27,012 nt of DNA from 2-01-FULL-33-17 sp964474375 (GTDB taxonomy: Bacteria; Patescibacteriota; Minisyncoccia; Phycocordibacterales; UBA9973): assembly GCA_964474375.1 (NCBI GenBank), contig CAYYSG010000007.1, forward strand, positions 1-27,012, read 5' to 3'. Of the stretch, positions 23,619 through 27,012 are shown piece by piece. Position 1 is the first letter of the stretch. Each line of letters begins with the position of its first letter. The notes below the pieces were generated by a model. That model made no database searches. It saw only the letters and a program-made list of their open reading frames with translations, and was not told where the DNA came from. Position numbers and translations under genes: made by a program.

Positions 23619-24350
23619 ATGAATAAGAGAATTATTATTTTGGTGGGAATTTGTTTAGTCCTGGTAATACTTTTAGTAAGCAAAAAAACCGAATACAAAG
23701 AAACTGCTTATACTAACTTGGATAAAACTATAGCGTGTACCGAAGAAGCAAAAATGTGTCCAGATGGTTCATCAGTTAGCCGAACTGGTCCTAAATGTGA
23801 ATTTGCTAAATGTCCAGATTTTGTTGCAGCAAAGCCCGTTGTTATTCCTGAAGATGCATCGAATGATGAGTCAGACCCTAATCCCGACCAAATAATTCTA
23901 GACCCAACTGTACCCGAAGATGGTGAGGCTGTAGCTTGTACTATGGACGCCATGATGTGCCCTGACGGCTCGTACGTGGGCAGGACAGCTCCTAATTGTG
24001 AATTTTCAGCATGTCCGGCTAGTCCTAGTGATTTGTCTCAGAATGACGCCCCTAAGGATACTAAAATCGACCATGTACTAGGCGAAACACGTGAATATAA
24101 TGGCATCAACATAACCCCAGTTAGTATAAAAGAAGATAGTCGTTGTAAAGACGGCATGCAGTGTATTTGGGCAGGACGTTTGATAATCGACACAAAGATA
24201 GAATCCAGTAATACTACATCGTCAAACCCTGTAGCAAAATTCTTTTCAAACACTATTGAACTCGAAATGGGTAAACCATATATTTACGAAGGTAAATCAG
24301 TAACGTTATTAGAGGAGCAGGATCATAAATTCAAATTCGAAGTAAAATAA
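23619..24350 (+). CDS. Membrane-anchored protein with two Cys-rich repeats (243 aa)
   Basis: The start at 23619 is set by TATAAT (23607-23612, extended TATGC), 6 nt upstream. The first 21 residues form a membrane anchor (MNKRIIILVGICLVLVILLV). Two copies of a 28-residue Cys motif follow, Cys at 40/47/60/65 and 107/114/127/132, with identical spacing 7-13-5 and the shared core MCPDGS.V.RT.P.CEF..CP. An acidic Pro-rich linker separates them. The C-terminal domain (about 150-243) has a Cys pair (SRCKDGMQCIW) and beta-rich sequence. Each repeat could hold two disulfides, like a Kazal-type inhibitor knot. Protease inhibition is a guess. It is not recognised as a named family. Confidence 0.8.
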   Translation: MNKRIIILVGICLVLVILLVSKKTEYKETAYTNLDKTIACTEEAKMCPDGSSVSRTGPKCEFAKCPDFVAAKPVVIPEDASNDESDPNPDQIILDPTVPEDGEAVACTMDAMMCPDGSYVGRTAPNCEFSACPASPSDLSQNDAPKDTKIDHVLGETREYNGINITPVSIKEDSRCKDGMQCIWAGRLIIDTKIESSNTTSSNPVAKFFSNTIELEMGKPYIYEGKSVTLLEEQDHKFKFEVK

Positions 24351-24364
24351 AATATAATGGATAC

Positions 24365-24400
24365 TAAAACACCCTAGTGTAACGTAGGGTGTTTTATTTT
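24365..24400. terminator. Bidirectional terminator between convergent genes
   Basis: AAAACACCCTA pairs with TAGGGTGTTTT across an 8-nt loop, with T-rich sequence on the plus side and A's on the other. It separates the Cys-repeat gene from the peroxiredoxin gene. Confidence 0.87.
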
Positions 24401-24963
24401 TATATTTTGCCGATTAGGTCGACGCCAGGTTTTAGCGTGTCCTCGCCTGGTTCCCAACTAGCAGGGCATACGTTACCGGTGTTTTCTCTTACGAATTTGG
24501 CAGCTTTTAGTTTGCGTACCATTTCTTTAGCACTGCGACCAATATTGTTGTCGTGAATTTCTACAGTTTTTAATACACCGTCGGGGTCTATTATAAAAGT
24601 TCCGCGCAAACATAGGCCTTCGTTTTCGATATAAGTTCCGAATACTCGGGCTACATTACCAGTAGGGTCAGCTAGCATAGGGTATTCTATTTTACTTATA
24701 GCTGGCGAATTATCGTGCCATGCTTTGTGTACAAATGCAGTGTCGGTACTAATACTCATTATTTCGCCATCCATTTGTTTAACCTCGGCGTAGTATTTTT
24801 GAGCATCTTCTAGTTCAGTAGGGCAAACAAATGTAAAGTCAGCCGGATAGAATATCATAATGACCCATTTGCCTTTGTAGTCGGACAATTTTAGCTTTTT
24901 TATGTCATTGTTTTGGTATGCGTCCAGTTCAAAATCTGGAACAGGTGTGTTGATATTTAGCAT
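24400..24963 (-). CDS. ahpC: Typical 2-Cys peroxiredoxin, AhpC type (187 aa)
   Basis: The enzyme reduces hydrogen peroxide and organic peroxides. The peroxidatic Cys47 lies in FYPADFTFVCPTE and the resolving Cys166 in NVCPASWEPG, the standard AhpC arrangement. GTFIIDPDGVLKTVEIHDNNIGRSAKEMVRKL is the conserved later part, and the length equals E. coli AhpC. No AhpF reductase is adjacent, so thioredoxin or another reductase must recycle it. TATAAT (24970-24975 on minus) lies 6 nt before ATG, so the mRNA is probably leaderless. It is divergent from the OmdA-like gene. Confidence 0.95.
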   Translation of the reverse strand: MLNINTPVPDFELDAYQNNDIKKLKLSDYKGKWVIMIFYPADFTFVCPTELEDAQKYYAEVKQMDGEIMSISTDTAFVHKAWHDNSPAISKIEYPMLADPTGNVARVFGTYIENEGLCLRGTFIIDPDGVLKTVEIHDNNIGRSAKEMVRKLKAAKFVRENTGNVCPASWEPGEDTLKPGVDLIGKI

Positions 24964-25029
24964 GAATGGATTATAACATAGCTATATAAAATAGTTTGTG
25001 TAGTTATTGTTTGTTATAATTGTTCCATA

Positions 25030-25254
25030 ATGCATAAGATACCGACAGATTTTAAAAAGGCAATCGAAGGGGATCCTGTAATTAGGACCTTGTGGACCGA
25101 TATTACGCCTCTGGCGCGTAATGAATGGATATGTTGGGTTATATCAGCTAAAAAGGCCGAAACCCGCGCTAGGCGGATACAGGTAGGCCTAAGTAAAATG
25201 CATAGCGGTATGCGCCGGCCATGTTGCTGGGCGGGTTGTAGCCATAGGGGTTAA
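25030..25254 (+). CDS. YdeI/OmpD-associated (OmdA) domain protein (74 aa)
   Basis: The sequence LWTDITPLARNEWICWVISAKKAETRARRIQ and the following SKMHSGMRRPCCW match the OmdA/YdeI C-terminal domain, here as almost the entire protein. Homologues are linked to resistance to bacteriocins or antimicrobial peptides, but the biochemistry is unclear. The C terminus has three Cys (PCCWAGC). TATAAT (25015-25020) is 9 nt before ATG. The short length may be natural for CPR. Confidence 0.8.
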   Translation: MHKIPTDFKKAIEGDPVIRTLWTDITPLARNEWICWVISAKKAETRARRIQVGLSKMHSGMRRPCCWAGCSHRG

Positions 25255-25265
25255 TGGGCTTATTC

Positions 25266-25294
25266 TTGCGAAAAGCTCCAAATAATGCTAATAT
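25266..25294 (+). promoter_or_regulatory. tRNA-Asn promoter
   Basis: TTGCGA (25266-25271), a 17-bp spacer and TAATAT (25289-25294) give a start about 3 nt before the tRNA 5' end. Confidence 0.65.
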
Positions 25295-25304
25295 TTTTTT
25301 ATAT

Positions 25305-25376
25305 TCCTCTGTAGCTCAGCGGTAGAGCAGTCGCCTGTTAAGCGATTGGTCGCAGGTTCGATCCCTGCCGGAGGAG
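25305..25376 (+). tRNA. tRNA-Asn (anticodon GTT)
   Basis: A 72-nt cloverleaf: acceptor TCCTCTG/CGGAGGA with one G-U pair, D arm GCTCAGCGGTAGAGC, anticodon stem around loop CTGTTAA (anticodon GTT at its centre), T arm GCAGG-TTCGATC-CCTGC, and discriminator G. CCA is not encoded. A terminator follows directly. Sequences resembling its T arm and 3' end recur downstream. Confidence 0.96.
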
Positions 25377-25377
25377 C

Positions 25378-25419
25378 AATACTAAAACACCCAGATTTAA
25401 TTCTGGGTGTTTTAGTATT
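25378..25419. terminator. tRNA-Asn terminator, 18-bp perfect stem
   Basis: Positions 25378-25395 pair perfectly with 25402-25419 around loop TTTAAT, with a TTTTA tract in the right arm. It is unusually long for a terminator and symmetric, so it may work from both sides. Confidence 0.87.
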
Positions 25420-25423
25420 ATGC

Positions 25424-25455
25424 TCTTTGTGCCGGGGATCGAACCGCAGGACCCA
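25424..25455 (-). pseudogene. Possible remnant of a tRNA 3' part
   Basis: Read on the minus strand this segment holds GCGGTTCGATCCCCGGC, a T-loop-like core (GGTTCGATCCC), followed by an acceptor-like end. Only two T-stem base pairs survive, and no D or anticodon arm can be found upstream, so it cannot be a working tRNA. Confidence 0.35.
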
Positions 25456-25520
25456 ATTTTAAAGGAATGTAATGACTATAAAAATTGAGGATCTCGAACA
25501 ATAATGAGAGGCGATCCCTG
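25454..25520 (+). repeat. 67-nt direct repeat A, copy 1
   Basis: CAATTTT-N10-AATGACTATAAAAATTG, then GGATCTCGA, 8 variable bases and GAGAGGCGATCCCTG. The same block, of the same length, is at 26194-26260. Inverted segments (CAATTTT/AAAATTG and CTC/GAG with GGAT/ATCC) suggest a folded RNA or DNA site. It also contains the mini-frame MTIKIEDLEQ. Confidence 0.7.
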
Positions 25521-25608
25521 CCTTCTCTTCGGAAAGTCACCTAGGGCGGTAGTCGAGATCCCTGCCTTCCGAAAAGGTATACAGTCCATGTAATGGAAGA
25601 TCCCTGCC
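25513..25608 (+). repeat. Three GATCCCTGCC units at 42-44 nt spacing
   Basis: The decamer GATCCCTGCC starts at 25513, 25557 and 25599, and the same 10 bases occur in the T arm of tRNA-Asn (25360). The segments between units are not alike. The positions 25609-25631 hold nothing further. Confidence 0.55.
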
Positions 25609-25631
25609 CGCTAAAATATTGAAATATGAAT

Positions 25632-25662
25632 AAAAATACCCCTCATTAAAATGAAGGGTATA
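25632..25662 (-). terminator. Terminator of the orphan minus-strand gene
   Basis: ATACCCTTCATT/AATGAGGGGTAT on the minus strand, with one G-U pair that exists only on that strand, followed by TTTTTATT. It lies 13 bp after the stop codon of the 152-aa gene. Confidence 0.82.
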
Positions 25663-25674
25663 AAGTACAAAAAA

Positions 25675-26133
25675 TCACACAACAAGTTGCGTCTGATAGC
25701 CTGGCTCTATAATAAAGCCTTGATTTACAAACTGCATGCCATCAATAATTGGCGGATTTGTTGTAATAAAGAACAGTTTTTGATCTTTTTGATTATTGAA
25801 TGCATCCCAAACTTGATGCCATAGCTTTTCGCAGAAAAATTCAATAATTTTTTCTTTATTTACAATTTTTGCATTTTCTGATATTCCTGTTATAGCCATA
25901 AATTCTTTCTCAAGTGGCGGAATATTATTAGGTGAGATTTCACGATGTATTCTTGTTTTAAAATTAAACACGATGTCGCTACTACCTATTGAAAGTCTGG
26001 CTTGTCCTTGCCAGTACGTGTTAGAACAATCTCTATCACCAATTTCTGAATTTCCACCTATCCATTTGTGATGGCCAATTTCTGCTTGAATTTCGAGAGT
26101 GTATACACCCCCTGTTAGTTGTAATGTATGCAT
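25675..26133 (-). CDS. Orphan protein of unknown function (152 aa)
   Basis: The start at 26133 is preferred over an in-frame ATG at 26196, which would overlap repeat A and precede the likely RNA start. The N-terminal half looks beta-rich (LQLTGGVYTLEIQAEIGHH), with two Cys-free Trp/His patches and one Cys-Ser (RDCSNTYWQGQARLSIG). The C-terminal half has a helix (KIIEFFCEKLWHQVWDAF) and ends in strands (GFIIEPGYQTQLVV). There is no signal peptide, membrane segment or familiar motif. It is flanked by the two copies of repeat A beside tRNA-Asn, a setting typical of accessory genes. Confidence 0.7.
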   Translation of the reverse strand: MHTLQLTGGVYTLEIQAEIGHHKWIGGNSEIGDRDCSNTYWQGQARLSIGSSDIVFNFKTRIHREISPNNIPPLEKEFMAITGISENAKIVNKEKIIEFFCEKLWHQVWDAFNNQKDQKLFFITTNPPIIDGMQFVNQGFIIEPGYQTQLVV

Positions 26134-26165
26134 ATTAATTTTTTTAAAGGTTAACGATATTTTTA

Positions 26166-26196
26166 TTAATAGTACCACGTGGTTTGTTTTTGTCAA
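26166..26196 (-). promoter_or_regulatory. Promoter with palindromic operator candidate
   Basis: On the minus strand TTGACA (26191-26196), a 16-bp spacer and TACTAT. The spacer contains the 10-bp perfect palindrome ACCACGTGGT (26174-26183), placed where a repressor would block RNA polymerase. Confidence 0.5.
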
Positions 26197-26260
26197 TTTT
26201 GACTAATTATAATGACTATAAAAATTGAGGATCTCGAGTGGTAACGAGAGGCGATCCCTG
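26194..26260 (+). repeat. 67-nt direct repeat A, copy 2
   Basis: Same block as 25454-25520, with an 8-base difference window (GTGGTAAC instead of ACAATAAT) that here extends the hairpin stem to CTCG/CGAG. The mini-frame reads MTIKIEDLEW. The following bases CGGAGAATGA continue a 16/20 match to the 3' end of tRNA-Asn. Confidence 0.7.
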
Positions 26261-26273
26261 TCGGAGAATGAAG

Positions 26274-26308
26274 GTGATTTTTTGATACCCCTGTAGGGTT
26301 CAGAACTT
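26274..26308 (+). repeat. Direct repeat B, copy 1
   Basis: GTGATTTTTTGATACCCC followed by TGTAGGGTTCAGAACTT. It is identical to 26939-26972 except for one extra G. A weak hairpin ACCC/GGGT lies inside. It ends 9 nt before the -10 box of the amidotransferase gene. Confidence 0.8.
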
Positions 26309-26328
26309 AATTTTGTTATAATTAAAAA

Positions 26329-26922
26329 ATGAAGACTCTTATTATAAATAACAAATCAAAATATATTCAAGAACTAGCTTCTCTTTTTCCTAATGTGGTT
26401 GTTCTTGATAAAGAAAACCTAACCAAAAACTTCGATACAACTGCATATAACTTAATTGTTTTGTCTGGTGGTTCAAATGTTCCAACAGTCTTACGACACC
26501 CTGAAGAATATAATATTGAAATTGAACTTATAAAAAATACGAATGTTCCAATAATTGGTATTTGTTTAGGTGCTGAAATAATCACAAAAGCATTTGATGG
26601 TGAACTACAGGAGCTTCCAAAAGAACACAGGGGTATTGTTAATTTAGGAATCACACATCCTGATTTAGAAAAAATACTTGGAACACAGCATCTTGAGGTA
26701 ACAGAAGGTCATCATATTGGTATAAAAACATTACCTAAAGATTTTATCTCTTGTGCAGAGTCTGAACACGGGGTAGAAATTATTAAACACAAAAACAAAC
26801 CAATTATTGGAGTTCAATTTCATCCAGAAATCTCAAACAATAAAGTCATTGTTCAGTGGCTAGTAGATGAGGTGATTAAAAGTTCTGAAGTGCTGAACTC
26901 GGAAACATCTCAAAAATATTAG
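26329..26922 (+). CDS. Class I glutamine amidotransferase domain protein (197 aa)
   Basis: A stand-alone glutaminase domain of the GuaA/TrpG type. The nucleophile elbow is GICLGAEII (Cys79), and GVQFHPEIS supplies His165 and Glu167, so the Cys-His-Glu triad is complete. IVLSGGSNVPTVLRHPE is the oxyanion-strand region. It should release ammonia from glutamine for a partner synthetase, but none is adjacent, so the substrate is unknown. GMP synthase subunit-like or gamma-glutamyl hydrolase-like roles are options. TATAAT (26317-26322) lies 6 nt before ATG, so the mRNA is probably leaderless. Direct repeats B flank the gene on both sides, suggesting a cassette. Confidence 0.9.
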   Translation: MKTLIINNKSKYIQELASLFPNVVVLDKENLTKNFDTTAYNLIVLSGGSNVPTVLRHPEEYNIEIELIKNTNVPIIGICLGAEIITKAFDGELQELPKEHRGIVNLGITHPDLEKILGTQHLEVTEGHHIGIKTLPKDFISCAESEHGVEIIKHKNKPIIGVQFHPEISNNKVIVQWLVDEVIKSSEVLNSETSQKY

Positions 26923-26938
26923 AGAACTCCAAATCAAA

Positions 26939-26972
26939 GTGATTTTTTATACCCCTGTAGGGTTCAGAACTT
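26939..26972 (+). repeat. Direct repeat B, copy 2
   Basis: Matches 26274-26308 over its length with a single-base deletion, 17 bp after the amidotransferase stop codon. The last 40 bases of the window (26973-27012) include an ATG at 26998, too close to the edge to assign. Confidence 0.8.
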
Positions 26973-27012
26973 TTTGTAAAAATGTTAGTATTAAATTATG
27001 CCAATGATAACC

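Noticed and set aside
25513..25566. T-box riboswitch (AGGGCGGTA followed by GATCCCT resembles the T-box and its partner strand)
   Set aside because: The conserved core TGGNACCGCG is not present, no specifier stem can be found, and no aminoacyl-tRNA synthetase or amino-acid gene follows.
25424..25610. CRISPR-like array or intact extra tRNAs
   Set aside because: The repeated unit is only 10 bp, spacers differ in layout, and no adjacent cas gene exists. The tRNA-like pieces lack D and anticodon arms.
26274..26308. Integron attC sites
   Set aside because: The repeats lack the GTTRRRY/RYYYAAC boxes in the required arrangement, and no integron integrase is visible.
26998..27012. Start of another gene at the right edge (ATG with TATTAA nearby)
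   Set aside because: Only five codons are present and the -10 box is too close to the first ATG. This is not enough to support a gene.

Overview
The window reads as chromosome from an AT-rich, streamlined bacterium of the Candidate Phyla Radiation (Patescibacteria), most likely a Parcubacteria/Paceibacteria-type lineage. This is inferred from gene style, not from a marker-gene tree. The supporting signs are a short SecA (766 aa), a short DnaE (1067 aa), a 35-aa Lys/Ala basic peptide, surface proteins with an N-terminal signal and a C-terminal membrane anchor, almost no Shine-Dalgarno sequences, and extended -10 boxes (consensus near TATGCTATAAT) that sit about 6-9 nt before the start codon. 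That spacing predicts leaderless mRNAs for about a dozen genes.

Layout. 1-3415: a divergent pair of surface-protein genes. The leftward one has a Bacteroidetes-like signal peptide and a C-terminal domain resembling the type IX secretion sorting domain, and overlaps a 58-aa membrane-protein gene. The rightward one is an Asn-rich, membrane-anchored protein. 3416-4472: an inverted-repeat element, an imperfect hairpin, RNase P RNA (minus strand) and a DUF192 gene whose last codons carry the rnpB promoter. 4473-8250: a DnaA-box-bearing spacer, a histone-like peptide, secA, an intergenic segment with pseudoknot-forming potential, and a secreted lysozyme-like protein with a long structured leader. 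8259-14366: dnaE (minus), a zinc-ribbon protein, rnhB, a lipoprotein, and rsmE (minus). 14479-20962: a small secreted protein followed by purM, purN and purL, each with its own promoter and terminator. These encode three consecutive steps of purine synthesis (GAR to FGAR to FGAM to AIR). 21099-24400: a membrane-anchored protein, a PH-domain/DedA/CPBP operon, a Cys-repeat membrane protein and AhpC-type peroxiredoxin (minus). 25030-27012: an OmdA-like gene, tRNA-Asn, then a repeat-rich segment with an orphan gene and a class I glutamine amidotransferase, each flanked by its own pair of direct repeats.

Two classes of gene start stand out. Housekeeping and CPR-type surface genes are leaderless. 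The T9SS-like protein, the lipoprotein, the 168-aa secreted protein and purM/N/L instead have conventional promoters, 15-30 nt AT-rich leaders without Shine-Dalgarno, and (for the secreted ones) Bacteroidetes-like signal peptides. I infer that this second set may have been acquired. The region beside tRNA-Asn (25305-27012) looks like an integration or cassette hot spot. No transposase, integrase, CRISPR array or rRNA was seen.
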